The translations under genes and the position numbers were made by a program. The notes under the pieces are model-generated. The model searched no databases. It was not told where the DNA came from and saw nothing but the letters and a program-made list of their open reading frames with translations. A stretch of 64,000 nucleotides of DNA, taken from Streptomyces tuirus (GTDB lineage Bacteria > Actinomycetota > Actinomycetes > Streptomycetales > Streptomycetaceae). The stretch spans positions 6,064,001-6,128,000 of the forward strand of contig NZ_AP023439.1 in the NCBI RefSeq assembly GCF_014701095.1. Direction: 5' to 3'. Shown here one piece after another: positions 42,774-51,793 of this stretch. The stretch's first letter is position 1; each line of letters starts with the position of its first letter.

Positions 42774-45686
42774 TTACCTGGTGGTCGAGAACACGAACGA
42801 GAACTCCGCCGGCTCCGCCTTCAGGAAGTACTGCGGCAGCGGACCCGGGCCGCAGGACTGCGAGCCGATGCCGTGCTGCCCGTGGTCGAGATTGACCCAC
42901 ACCGTGTCACCGGCCGTGAGGTCGGTGCGGTGCCGGGCCGCGTCCAGCTGCTCGGTCGTCCAGCGCCGCGCCGTGAACCAGAACTCCGGATCACCCTCGA
43001 TCCTGAGCCCGCCGAGCTCCACCCAGCGGACATCGGCCCGGGCACCGTTCTCCTGCGGGCGGACGTACGGCGTCTGCAGCCCGTCCACCGTCGACTGCCA
43101 GCGGCCGACCATGGACGCCTTGCCGGTGTCCGGGTACGCCTCACCGGGACCGCCGCCGAACCACTCCACCCGGTCCGCCTCCGCCAGCCCGAAGCGGACA
43201 CCGAGCCGGGGCAGCGGCACCGTCCACTCGCCCTGCGGCGTCACCGACACGGTCAGCCGCAGCCGCTCGCCGTCGGACGTCCAGCGGTACACCGTGTCCA
43301 GGCCCGTCTCGCGGGCGGCGGGCGCCACCCGGGTCCGGACGGTCAGCGCGTCGTCGCCCGCCTCGACGGAGATCAGGCGGTGGCGCATCCGGTGCAGGCC
43401 GAGCGTGCGCCACAGCGTCCCGTAGCGGGTGTCGGTCTGCCACTCGGCGCCCTCGTCGTTGTCGGTCGGCGCCCGCCACACGTCCAGCCGCGGCGTCGCA
43501 CCGACCTCCACCCCGCCGATCGTGAGCAGCGCACCGGTGCGGGCGTCGAAGCCTGCCGGGCCGAGCGTGATCCGGTCCCCGTCCGGCACGGGCCGGTCGG
43601 TCGCGGGGAAGGACGGCAGCGGCCGTGTCCCCACCGCGAACTGGCCCCAGGCCACCACGTGGCCCTTCGCGGCCCAGGGCGTGTCGTCCGCGAGCAGGGC
43701 CCGCACCGTCCACTGCCGCTCGCCGCCCCGGCCGTCCGCGGGCGGTTCCGGCAGCTTCACCTCGGCGCTCTCGCCCGGCGCGAGCGCCGGCACCGCGAGC
43801 GAACCCGACTCGACGGTCTCGCCGTCCACCTGGCACGACCACTCGAAGGCCAGGGCCGACAGGTCAGCGAAGTCCTGCTTGTTGGTGACGTGCACGGTGC
43901 CGTTGGCGCCTCCCCCCAGCTCTCGGCCTGGCTCGAGCAGGGGGGACCCCCAGCCCTCGATCCGGACCGGCTCGATGACCTTCTTGTACTCGATCAGGCC
44001 CGGCGACGGCGTCCGGTCCGGGAAGAGCAGCCCGTCGCACACGAAGTTGCCGTCGTGCAGCTCCTCGCCGAAGTCACCGCCGTAGGCGTAGCCCAGCTCG
44101 GCGTGCCGGACGCCGTGGTCGATCCACTCCCAGACGAAGGCGCCCTGGAGCCGCTCGTACTTCTCGAACAGCTCCTGGTAGTCGGCGAGTCCGCCCGGGC
44201 CGTTGCCCATCGCGTGCGCGTACTCGCACTGGATGAAGGGCAGTTCGCGGCGCCTGAGCGTGCCGCCGTCGAGGTGCCGCCCGATCTTCTCGACCTCGTC
44301 GTGGAAGGCGTACATCCGCGAGTACACGTCCGTGTCGCGGCAGTTCCAGTCGCCCTCGTAGTGCACCAGCCGCGCGGGGTCGCGGCCGTGGATCCACTCG
44401 GCCATGGCGGTGAGCCCGCGGCCGGTGCCGGCCTCGTTGCCCAGCGACCAGAACACGATCGACGGGTGGTTCTTGTCCCGCTCGACCATGCGCGCCGCAC
44501 GGTCCAGCAGGGCCGGGGTCCAGCGGTCGTCGTCGACGGGGTTGTCCCGCCAGTCCTGCTCGGTGAAGCCGTGGGTCTCCAGGTCGCACTCGTCGATGAC
44601 CCACAGGCCGTACTCGTCGCACAGGTCAAGGAAGGCCGGGTGCGGCGGATAGTGCGAGGTGCGCACGGCGTTGAGGTTGTGCCGCTTCATCAGCACCACG
44701 TCCTCGCGCATGGTCTCCAGGTCGAGCGCGCGGCCGTGCTCGGGGTGCCACTCGTGCCGGTTGACGCCCTTGAACAGGACGGCCTTGCCGTTGACCTTGA
44801 TGAGCCCGTCCTCGAGGACGACCGTACGGAAACCGATCCGCAGCGGCACCCGCTCCCCGTCCGTGACCAGCACACCGTCGTAGAGCTTCGGCGTCTCGGC
44901 GGTCCACGGCTGGACCCCGACCGTCACCGGCTCGCCGGTCGCGACATCGATGTCGAGGGCCGGCACGGTCACCCGGCCGTCGACGTCGGAGTCGACGCGC
45001 AGGGTGCCCTCACCGGTGGTGTGGTCGTAGGAGGCGTGCACGAAGAAGTCGCCGGCGCTGCCCGCCGGGCGGTGCAGCAGCGTCACGTCACGGAAGATGC
45101 CCGGCAGCCACCACTGGTCCTGGTCCTCCAGGTACGACCCCGCCGACCACTGGTGCACGCGCACGGCGAGCACGTTGGAGCCCGGCTTCAGCAGCTCGCC
45201 GACCGCGAACTCGTGCGCGAGGCGGGAGCCCTTGAACTCGCCGAGCTCCGTGCCGTTCAGCCAGACCCGGGCGCAGGACTCGACCCCGTCGAAGCGCAGC
45301 ACCGCCCCGCCGTCCGCCGGCCAGTCGTACGGCAGGTCGAAGACGCGCAGATGGTCACCGGTGGGGTTCTCCGTCGGGACGTACGGCGGGTCCACCGGGA
45401 AGGGGTAGAGGTGGTTGGTGTAGATCGGGGAGCCGAACGCCCCGTCGCCCTGGAGGACCCAGTGCCCGGGGACCGTGACCTCGGCCCAGTTCCCGGCGTC
45501 GAAGCCCTCCTCGGCGAACGAGTCGTCCTCGGCGCCGGCGGTGGCCGAGAGCCGGAAACGCCAGCTGCCGTTCAGCGACAGGGACCGCGCGTCCGAGGCC
45601 GCGTACCAGGCGCGGGGCGGCAGGGCCCCGGTGCCCGGGGAGACGTCCTCGACGTAGTCGACGGAGGGGGTCGTGCGCAATGACAT
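42774..45686 (-). CDS. lacZ: Beta-galactosidase, GH2 family
   Basis: 970 residues with the five-domain LacZ layout: jelly-roll (WRFRLSATAGA...GSPIYTNHLYPFPVDPPYVP), Ig-like domains, the TIM barrel, and the C-terminal small-chain domain. Catalytic residues are Glu418 (acid/base, WSLGNEAG) and Glu488 (nucleophile, IQCEYAHAMGN). It hydrolyses beta-galactosides in the cytoplasm; no signal peptide. AGGAG lies 4 bases before ATG 45686. It follows the permease by 12 bases and belongs to the ABC transporter operon, so an imported galactoside oligosaccharide is the likely substrate. Complete length for the family. Confidence 0.95.
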   Translation of the reverse strand: MSLRTTPSVDYVEDVSPGTGALPPRAWYAASDARSLSLNGSWRFRLSATAGAEDDSFAEEGFDAGNWAEVTVPGHWVLQGDGAFGSPIYTNHLYPFPVDPPYVPTENPTGDHLRVFDLPYDWPADGGAVLRFDGVESCARVWLNGTELGEFKGSRLAHEFAVGELLKPGSNVLAVRVHQWSAGSYLEDQDQWWLPGIFRDVTLLHRPAGSAGDFFVHASYDHTTGEGTLRVDSDVDGRVTVPALDIDVATGEPVTVGVQPWTAETPKLYDGVLVTDGERVPLRIGFRTVVLEDGLIKVNGKAVLFKGVNRHEWHPEHGRALDLETMREDVVLMKRHNLNAVRTSHYPPHPAFLDLCDEYGLWVIDECDLETHGFTEQDWRDNPVDDDRWTPALLDRAARMVERDKNHPSIVFWSLGNEAGTGRGLTAMAEWIHGRDPARLVHYEGDWNCRDTDVYSRMYAFHDEVEKIGRHLDGGTLRRRELPFIQCEYAHAMGNGPGGLADYQELFEKYERLQGAFVWEWIDHGVRHAELGYAYGGDFGEELHDGNFVCDGLLFPDRTPSPGLIEYKKVIEPVRIEGWGSPLLEPGRELGGGANGTVHVTNKQDFADLSALAFEWSCQVDGETVESGSLAVPALAPGESAEVKLPEPPADGRGGERQWTVRALLADDTPWAAKGHVVAWGQFAVGTRPLPSFPATDRPVPDGDRITLGPAGFDARTGALLTIGGVEVGATPRLDVWRAPTDNDEGAEWQTDTRYGTLWRTLGLHRMRHRLISVEAGDDALTVRTRVAPAARETGLDTVYRWTSDGERLRLTVSVTPQGEWTVPLPRLGVRFGLAEADRVEWFGGGPGEAYPDTGKASMVGRWQSTVDGLQTPYVRPQENGARADVRWVELGGLRIEGDPEFWFTARRWTTEQLDAARHRTDLTAGDTVWVNLDHGQHGIGSQSCGPGPLPQYFLKAEPAEFSFVFSTTR

Positions 45687-45698
45687 CGGTCTCCTAGC

Positions 45699-46583
45699 TC
45701 AGCCCTTGATGCCGGTCTGTGCGATCCCCTGCACCAGCCAGCGCTGGAGGAAGAGGAACACGAAGATCAGGGGCAGGATCGAGATGGCGGTGGCCATGAA
45801 GATCAGGTGGTAGTTGACGGTCTGGTTCGTCATATACGACGACAGCGCCACCTGGACTGTCCAGGCACTCGGATCCTGGCCGATGACCAGGGGCCAGAGG
45901 AAGGCGTTCCAGCCGTTGATGAAGGTGATCGTGGCGATGGCCGCGAAGAAGTTCAGCGAGTTGGGTACGACGATCCGCCAGTACGCGCCCCAGTAGCCGA
46001 GCCCGTCCACCCGCGCCGCCTCCTCGAGCTCCTTCGGGAACCCCAGGAAGTACTGCCGGAACAGGAAGCAGGTGAAACCACTGAAGAGGCCCGGGATGAT
46101 CAGACCCCGGTAGCTGTCGACCCAGCCGAGGGACGAGACCAGCACGAAGCTCGGCACGAAGGTGACGGCCGTGGGAACCATCAGGGTCACCAGGACGGCG
46201 TAGAACACCTTGTTGGCGTGCTGGTACGGGATGCGGGCGAGGCCGTATCCCGCCATCGAGCAGATCAGCAGGATTCCCGCCGTGTGGAGGACGGCGACGA
46301 CCACGGAGTTCCACAGGGACCGTGCGAAGTCGACCGTGACGTCGTCGAACGGCTCGGTGATGTTGCCCCACTGGATGGACGTGGGGAACCACTTCCAGGT
46401 CTCGCCCGTGATCTCCGGGTCCGTCATCAGCGCGTTGCGGACGATCAGATAGAAGGGGACGAGGAAGAGCAGGGCGGCGACGCCGGTCGCGAGGTACAGA
46501 CCGGTACTGCCCATGACGCCGCCGCCGCGTCTTGCCTTGGCCGGCTTCGTCGTCTCGGTGATGTCGGGTGCCGTGGTGGTCAC
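45699..46583 (-). CDS. Carbohydrate ABC transporter permease (MalG type)
   Basis: 294 residues, six membrane helices, with the EAA loop ELEEAARVDGLGYWGAYWRIVVPNS that docks the ATPase. It starts at GTG 46583, which overlaps the stop of the MalF-type gene as GTGA, with GAGGAG upstream. It pairs with that permease to move a sugar or oligosaccharide. As usual for streptomycete sugar systems, no ATPase is encoded here; a shared MsiK-type ATPase elsewhere is probably used. Confidence 0.92.
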   Translation of the reverse strand: MTTTAPDITETTKPAKARRGGGVMGSTGLYLATGVAALLFLVPFYLIVRNALMTDPEITGETWKWFPTSIQWGNITEPFDDVTVDFARSLWNSVVVAVLHTAGILLICSMAGYGLARIPYQHANKVFYAVLVTLMVPTAVTFVPSFVLVSSLGWVDSYRGLIIPGLFSGFTCFLFRQYFLGFPKELEEAARVDGLGYWGAYWRIVVPNSLNFFAAIATITFINGWNAFLWPLVIGQDPSAWTVQVALSSYMTNQTVNYHLIFMATAISILPLIFVFLFLQRWLVQGIAQTGIKG

Positions 46584-47545
46584 TTGGACTCCTCGCCCCT
46601 TCCGAAGCCCATGATCCTGCCCTGGAGCAGTGTGACGACGCAGATGAGCAGGGTCAGCACGACCGCGCCCGCGCTGCCCGCGCCGTAGTTCTGGTTCTGG
46701 CCGAGGGCCATCTTGTACAGCTCGACCAGCGGGGGCTGGCCCCAGGTGGCCTTGCTGAGCAGGTTGAAGAACTCGTCGAAGGCCTGGTACGCGGCGACCA
46801 GCAGGAGCAGGATCACCGCGGTGGAAGTGGCCCTGAGCTGGGGCAGGGTGATGTGCCGGAAGGTCTGCCAGCCCGGTTTGGCGCCGTCGATGGAGGCCGC
46901 CTCGTACAGCTCCCGCGGGATGTTCTGCAGCGCCGCGATGAACAGGATCATGTAGAAGCCCGACTGGAGCCAGAGCCGGACGGTCACGATGACCAGCCAG
47001 TACCAGGGCGGGTCGGGGTTGGCCAGCCAGGCGATGTTGTCGACGCCGAACCAGCCGAGGACGGTGTTGGCCAGACCGAAGCGGACGCCGTTGAAGATGG
47101 ACATCTTCCAGATCAGCGCGGCGGCGACATAGCTGACCGCGGTCGGCAGGAAGAACACCGACCGGAAGAACGCCCGCATGAACCGCAGCCGGTTGACCAG
47201 CAGCGCGAGCCCCAGCGAGAGGGCCCAGGTGGCGGGCACGATGAACGCGGCGAACACGGTGAACGTGACCAGCGAGTTCCGGAAGTTCGTGTCCGTCAGG
47301 ACCTGCTGGTAGTTGCCGAAGCCGACGAACTCGCTCGGCGTCACGGTGAAGCGCGCCTCGAAGAAGCTGAGCCAGACGCTCCAGCCGATCGGCACGAAGA
47401 CGAAGATGATCAGGCCGGTCAGGAACGGCCCGGTGAACAGCCAGAAGTTGAAGGTGCTGCTCGCCCTCAGGCCCCGCCGCGGCCGACGCCGGGAGACCTT
47501 GGCCGGGGCGGGCTGGGCGACCCCGCGCGTGGTGGTGGTCGACAT
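46580..47545 (-). CDS. Carbohydrate ABC transporter permease (MalF type)
   Basis: 321 residues. An N-terminal cytoplasmic basic stretch is followed by six helices, starting FNFWLFTGPFLTGLIIFVFVPIGWSVWLSF. The EAA loop is ELYEAASIDGAKPGWQTFRHITLPQL. Partner of the MalG-type permease, with a 4-base gene overlap. ATG 47545 lies 20 bases after the binding protein stop. It belongs to the lactose or galacto-oligosaccharide-like uptake operon. Confidence 0.92.
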   Translation of the reverse strand: MSTTTTRGVAQPAPAKVSRRRPRRGLRASSTFNFWLFTGPFLTGLIIFVFVPIGWSVWLSFFEARFTVTPSEFVGFGNYQQVLTDTNFRNSLVTFTVFAAFIVPATWALSLGLALLVNRLRFMRAFFRSVFFLPTAVSYVAAALIWKMSIFNGVRFGLANTVLGWFGVDNIAWLANPDPPWYWLVIVTVRLWLQSGFYMILFIAALQNIPRELYEAASIDGAKPGWQTFRHITLPQLRATSTAVILLLLVAAYQAFDEFFNLLSKATWGQPPLVELYKMALGQNQNYGAGSAGAVVLTLLICVVTLLQGRIMGFGRGEESK

Positions 47546-47565
47546 GTCGAGATCCCTCCGGTGGT

Positions 47566-48828
47566 CTATCCGAAGAGCTTCTCGAGTTCGGCGTCGACCT
47601 TCTTCTCACAGGCGTCGAGCTGGGCCTTCGGGTCACCGTCCTTGCGGACGGTGTTGGCGATCACGTCCCAGAACGCGGCGATCATGGCCTGCGTCCAGCC
47701 GATGTTGTCGAAGTGGCCGAACTCGTTGAAGAGCTTGACGCCCTCGGCCGGCAGACCGGACTTCAGCTTGGTCGCGGACCGGGCGAGCGAGGCGCGCGGC
47801 GGGATGTGGAAGCCGTAGGAGGTGGCGAAGTCCTCCTGGTACTTCTTCTGGTCGATCCACAGCCACTTGACGTATTCCTTGGCCGCCTCGACGTTCTTGC
47901 TCTTGGCGTTGACGAACATCGACCAGCCGCCGTTGTAGACCGACTGCTTGCCGGCCGAACCGACCTTCGGGAAGGGGAAGATGCCGATGTCGTCGCCGAG
48001 TGCTTTCTGCATGGCCGGCATGGCCCACATGCCGCACCACTGGATCGCGGTCAGCCCCTGGATGAGGGCCGACGGGTCCCACGAGTCGGCGGGGGCGTCG
48101 AGCAGCAGGTTGCCACTGGTGAAGAGGCCACGCAGCTGCTTGAGGCCGTCGGCGACGGCGTCGGTGTTGAAGGCGGGCTTGTTGTCCGCGGTGAGGGTGT
48201 CGGCGCCGGCCGACCAGATCAGCGGGCGGTCGATCGAGGTCAGGTCGTTGCCGAGGAAGATGCCCTTGACCTTGCTGGTGGTCAGCTTGCCGGCGGCCTC
48301 GATCAGCTCTTCCAGCGTGGTCGGCACCTCGACTCCGGCCTTCTCGAACAGCGAGGGCCGGTAGAAGAGGAACTGCGGGTCGTCGATCATCCGGACGCCG
48401 TATATCTTGCCGTCGACCGTGTGCGACGTGATGTCGGCCTGGTTGAAGTCGTCCTTGACCGGTTCGATGATGTCGGTCAGGTCGGCCACCTGACCGCTCT
48501 TGACGAGCTGGATCTGCGGGTGGAACTCGAAGACGTCGGGCGCGTTCCTGGTGAGCAGCGCGGCGAACAGCTTCTGCTCGTAGTTGTTGCCGGTGATCCA
48601 CTGCGTGGTGACGTCGGCGTCCTGGTACGCCTTCGCGTACCGCTTGACGGCCTGCTCGACACCGGCCTCGCCGTACGCGTGGAAGTACTGGACCAGGCCG
48701 TCGCCGGATCCCCCGGTGCTGCGTCCGGTGTTGCTGCCGCACGCGGCGAGTCCGCCGGCGGCGGCCAGGCCCATCGCGGCCCGCAGTACGTTTCGGCGGT
48801 CCCAGTTCATGTTGCTCGATGCCGGCAT
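47566..48828 (-). CDS. Extracellular sugar-binding lipoprotein (ABC transporter)
   Basis: 420 residues with a twin-arginine lipoprotein signal: DRRNVLRAAMGLAAAGGLAAC, so it is probably exported by Tat and lipidated at Cys30. The body is a family 1 solute-binding protein (FEFHPQIQLVKSGQVADLTD, VYNGGWSMFVNAKSKNVEAAKEYVKWLW). It captures an oligosaccharide for the two permeases downstream. First gene of the operon; the promoter with a ROK-type box lies 106-141 bases upstream. Galactoside specificity is inferred from the GH2 enzyme in the operon. Confidence 0.92.
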   Translation of the reverse strand: MPASSNMNWDRRNVLRAAMGLAAAGGLAACGSNTGRSTGGSGDGLVQYFHAYGEAGVEQAVKRYAKAYQDADVTTQWITGNNYEQKLFAALLTRNAPDVFEFHPQIQLVKSGQVADLTDIIEPVKDDFNQADITSHTVDGKIYGVRMIDDPQFLFYRPSLFEKAGVEVPTTLEELIEAAGKLTTSKVKGIFLGNDLTSIDRPLIWSAGADTLTADNKPAFNTDAVADGLKQLRGLFTSGNLLLDAPADSWDPSALIQGLTAIQWCGMWAMPAMQKALGDDIGIFPFPKVGSAGKQSVYNGGWSMFVNAKSKNVEAAKEYVKWLWIDQKKYQEDFATSYGFHIPPRASLARSATKLKSGLPAEGVKLFNEFGHFDNIGWTQAMIAAFWDVIANTVRKDGDPKAQLDACEKKVDAELEKLFG

Positions 48829-48933
48829 GCTGACGTCCTTGTCTCGAGTGCGGCTGCGGCTCTGCGGCTCACTGCCTGAGGCTCACGGCCCGGGGGCTCG
48901 CGCCGGATGGCTCAAAGGAAGGTGCGGTGCGGG

Positions 48934-48969
48934 ACGCTAGAGCTTCGGCTAAACCTTCGGCAAGGGGTT
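48934..48969 (-). promoter_or_regulatory. Promoter of the sugar uptake/lacZ operon with ROK-type box
   Basis: On the minus strand TTGCCG (48958-48963) and TAGCGT (48934-48939) are 18 bases apart. The -35 lies inside the plus-strand box CCTTCGGCAAGGGGTT (48954-48969), which recurs with 14 of 16 matches at the ROK gene promoter. A second CTTCGGCT copy lies just downstream. Confidence 0.65.
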
Positions 48970-49046
48970 GGACGAAGTCTGTGCGAAGCGTTGTGTCCGG
49001 TTCGTCATTTCGAACGCGTGGGCGCGCGGAGGAGTTGGTTCCGCCG

Positions 49047-50291
49047 CTACGAAGGTGTGGTGGTACGGCTCCGCACGGGGGCGGCGCGTTTGCCGTTCTT
49101 CTGCCCGACGGTCTGCAGGGCGCCTTCGAGTGCGAACGTGGCCGCGCCCAGGCACACCGGGTCGGTGGGGATCGGCGAGAGGACCACTTCGGTGGCGGCC
49201 AGCGGCCGGGGCAGCGCGTGCCGGGTGACGGCCTCGCGCACCTCGTGCAGCAGCGGCTCGCCCAGGGTGCGGGCGACCCAGCTGCTCAGCACGACGATCT
49301 CGGGGTTGAACAGGTTGACCAGATCCGCGACGCCGGCGCCGAGGTAGCGGGCGGTCTCGTGGACGACCCGGCGTGCCACGGGGTCGTCCGCCGCGACCCC
49401 GCGGGCCAGGGCGTCGATGGTCGCCGTCTGGTCCTCGCCGTGCAACAGCGGGCTGCCGGGGCTGAGTTCGCGCAGGTTCAGCATGATGCCGCGCGCGCCG
49501 ACGTACGCCTCCACACAGCCGTGGTTGCCGCACCGGCACAGGCGTCCGTCCAGCACCATCGTGGTGTGGCCCCACTCGCCGGCGCTGTTGCTGACCCCAC
49601 GGTGCAGTCCGCCGCCCAGGACGAGACCGGCGCCCACGCCCGTGCCGAGGTTGACCACCACGGCGTTTCCGCGCCCGCGTGCGGCCCCGAACCACAGCTC
49701 GGCGACCGCGCTCGCGCGTAGCGGGTTGTCCAGGTACAGCGGGTAGGCGATGTGCTCGGTGAGCAGATCGAGGAGCGGTACGTCGTGCCAGTCCCAGTTG
49801 GGCGCGTACTCCGAGGTGCCGGTCGCGCGGTCCACCTGCCCCGGCACGCTCACCCCGACCCCGAGCACCCGGGCGCCCTCGATGCCGGCCTGGGTGACCA
49901 CCGAGCCGACGGCGGTGGCCACATGGCCCACCACCTGCTCGGGCAGGCTCTCGCTGGGCCGGACGTCCTCCTCGGCGCGGGCCAGCACGTTCAGCCCGAG
50001 GTCGAACAGCTCGACATGGACGTAGGTCTCCGCGATGTCGACGCCGATCAGCGCGCCGCCCGAGCTGTTGACCGCGACCAGGCCCCGGGGGCGGCCGCCC
50101 GCCGAGTCCTCGAAGCCGACCTCGGTGATCATGCGGAGGTCGAGCAGCTCGCCGACGAGGGTGGCGACCGTGGCGAGGCTGAGGCCGGTGGCCGCCGCCA
50201 GCTCCTGCCGGGACGTGGGTGACTCCGCGATGATCTGGCGCAGCACCTCGTAGCGGTTCGCGGTGCGGATGTCGCGTGATGTGCGCTTCAC
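49047..50291 (-). CDS. ROK-family transcriptional repressor
   Basis: 414 residues. An N-terminal winged helix (RYEVLRQIIAESPTSRQELAAATGLSLATVATLVGELLDL) is fused to a ROK sugar-kinase-like domain with NLGTGVGAGLVLGGGLHRG and the zinc motif GHTTMVLDGRLCRCGNHGCVEAY. It likely senses a sugar imported by the operon that starts 218 bases downstream in the same direction. The start is GTG 50291 with GGAAGG upstream; a longer frame runs to 50453 across the promoter. The shared box at both promoters supports auto-repression and operon control. Confidence 0.9.
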   Translation of the reverse strand: MKRTSRDIRTANRYEVLRQIIAESPTSRQELAAATGLSLATVATLVGELLDLRMITEVGFEDSAGGRPRGLVAVNSSGGALIGVDIAETYVHVELFDLGLNVLARAEEDVRPSESLPEQVVGHVATAVGSVVTQAGIEGARVLGVGVSVPGQVDRATGTSEYAPNWDWHDVPLLDLLTEHIAYPLYLDNPLRASAVAELWFGAARGRGNAVVVNLGTGVGAGLVLGGGLHRGVSNSAGEWGHTTMVLDGRLCRCGNHGCVEAYVGARGIMLNLRELSPGSPLLHGEDQTATIDALARGVAADDPVARRVVHETARYLGAGVADLVNLFNPEIVVLSSWVARTLGEPLLHEVREAVTRHALPRPLAATEVVLSPIPTDPVCLGAATFALEGALQTVGQKNGKRAAPVRSRTTTPS

Positions 50292-50353
50292 CGGGGTGTC
50301 CCATTCCTTCCCAGACCGGCCGGGCGGTTCGACGTCGGCACCGGCGCGGCGCA

Positions 50354-50388
50354 AGGCTATGATCTGCCTCGACTTTCGACAAGGGGTT
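50354..50388 (-). promoter_or_regulatory. Promoter of the ROK repressor gene with shared box
   Basis: TTGTCG (50377-50382) and TAGCCT (50354-50359) on the minus strand are 17 bases apart, a good vegetative promoter. The plus-strand box CTTTCGACAAGGGGTT (50373-50388) covers the -35 and matches the box at the lacZ operon promoter. Confidence 0.65.
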
Positions 50389-50473
50389 TGGAAAGGGGCT
50401 TTATAAAGGGCGCGCCCGCTGCGTACGGTGGTGGCCGGGCTCGGCCTGCCCATGATGCCTCAGTGCGGGGGTG

Positions 50474-51256
50474 TCAGTCGCCGGTGGCGCGGTCCCGGTC
50501 CTCGACCGGGGCGCCCGTGGGGCATGCCGCCGGCTCTCCCGGGCGGCTCGCCCCGGCGACCGCGGCGGCCAGCTGTCGCTGCACCTGCTCCGGCAGCGTC
50601 CTGCCGCGCACGGTGCCCACCAGGTCCTGGGCGAGGTGGTGCAGCTTGGTGTTGGTGTTCTGGGAGGTCCTGACCAGAACACCCCAGGCGGCCTCGGGGC
50701 TCAGGCCGAACGAAGCCATCAGGATGCCGCGGGCCAGGTCGATGGTGGGCCGGGTCTGCATGGCGCGGCGCAGCTGGGTGACCTCGGCGCGGAGGTCCTG
50801 GCCGTCCTCTTCCGGCGGGTCCGCGGCGGGAGCGGCCGGGGGCGGGACGCTCCCGGAGCGGCCGGAGTCCGCGAACAGCTCCCGCGTGCCGGTCAGGTCG
50901 AGCAGGCGCTCGACCGCGACGCCGCAGGACCGGACGGTGACCGTCTTGCCCTCGTCGACCGCGCGGGTGCGCAGTTCCAGCAGTGCGTTGAGGCCGGAGC
51001 AGTCGCAGAAGCCGACCGCGTCCATGCGCAGGTCGAGGCCGGTGCCGGACAGGGTGAGCATGTCGTACAGCTCGGGGAGCAATCGCCGGCTGCCCAGGTC
51101 CAGTTCGCCCCACAGGGTCACGGTCATGCGGTCGCCGTCCGGGACGACGTCCATGGTCGCCATGCAGGGCGGGATCGCCGCCGGCGCGCTGCCGGCCGCT
51201 GTGGGTACGGCGTCCTCCTCTGTGTGAGACCGCGCAGAGTACGCAGGCTCCGGCAT
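50474..51256 (-). CDS. STAS-ANTAR domain protein
   Basis: 260 residues. An N-terminal STAS (anti-sigma antagonist-like) domain (MTVTLWGELDLGSRRLLPELYDML, LDLRMDAVGFCDCSGLNALLELR; the Ser in DCSGL could be phosphorylated) is joined to a C-terminal ANTAR domain (QLRRAMQTRPTIDLARGILMASFGLSPEAAWGVLVRTSQNTNTKLHHLAQDLV). ANTAR domains bind paired RNA hairpins and prevent termination; STAS domains respond to switch kinases. The protein may link a stress signal to antitermination. Targets are unknown. Divergent from the winged-helix gene. Confidence 0.88.
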   Translation of the reverse strand: MPEPAYSARSHTEEDAVPTAAGSAPAAIPPCMATMDVVPDGDRMTVTLWGELDLGSRRLLPELYDMLTLSGTGLDLRMDAVGFCDCSGLNALLELRTRAVDEGKTVTVRSCGVAVERLLDLTGTRELFADSGRSGSVPPPAAPAADPPEEDGQDLRAEVTQLRRAMQTRPTIDLARGILMASFGLSPEAAWGVLVRTSQNTNTKLHHLAQDLVGTVRGRTLPEQVQRQLAAAVAGASRPGEPAACPTGAPVEDRDRATGD

Positions 51257-51391
51257 GGCCCTGTTCTCCCTTGCTCTGTTCGCCTTGCCTCCGCTTCCAG
51301 CGTCGCCTCTCTACCCCACACCCGTCAACTGATACATGAAACAGAGTACGTGTTTTTGGGTGCATGAATGTTCTGTCGCTAGAGTTGAGGC

Positions 51392-51745
51392 ATGGATGGA
51401 GTGCCCGAGCCACACACCGGATGGACGTTCCTCACCAACCATGCCCGCGTGCTGGCCGCCATTGCCGACAATCACTGTGCCCGGATCCGTGACATCGCGG
51501 CCCACTGCCGGCTCACCGAGCGAGCCGTGCAGAAGATCATCGCCGACCTGGAGCAGGACGGATACCTCTCCCACACCCGGGAGGGGCGCACCAACACGTA
51601 CCGAATCGACCCCGGCAAGGTGCTGCGCCACCCGGCCGAGGCGGGTCTGACCGTGGCCTCCCTGATGTCCCTGCTCGTCAAGGCCGAGGCCGACCGCGCC
51701 ACGACCTCCAGGACGAGGGGCGGCGGCCCGCGCCCGGCGACCTGA
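51392..51745 (+). CDS. Winged helix-turn-helix regulator (MarR-like)
   Basis: 117 residues. One winged helix domain: WTFLTNHARVLAAIADNHCARIRDIAAHCRLTERAVQKIIADLEQDGYLSHTREGRTNTYRIDP. There is no ligand domain. Close relatives are small streptomycete regulators of unknown target. ATG 51392 has TAGAGT 6 bases upstream and TTGGGT 18 bases before that, so a leaderless promoter is well supported. Divergent from the STAS-ANTAR gene, which could be its target. Confidence 0.85.
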   Translation: MDGVPEPHTGWTFLTNHARVLAAIADNHCARIRDIAAHCRLTERAVQKIIADLEQDGYLSHTREGRTNTYRIDPGKVLRHPAEAGLTVASLMSLLVKAEADRATTSRTRGGGPRPAT

Positions 51746-51793
51746 CCGGGGGCGAGGGGGCTGCCCCCGCCCCCTTCTCGCCTACGCCTGCGT

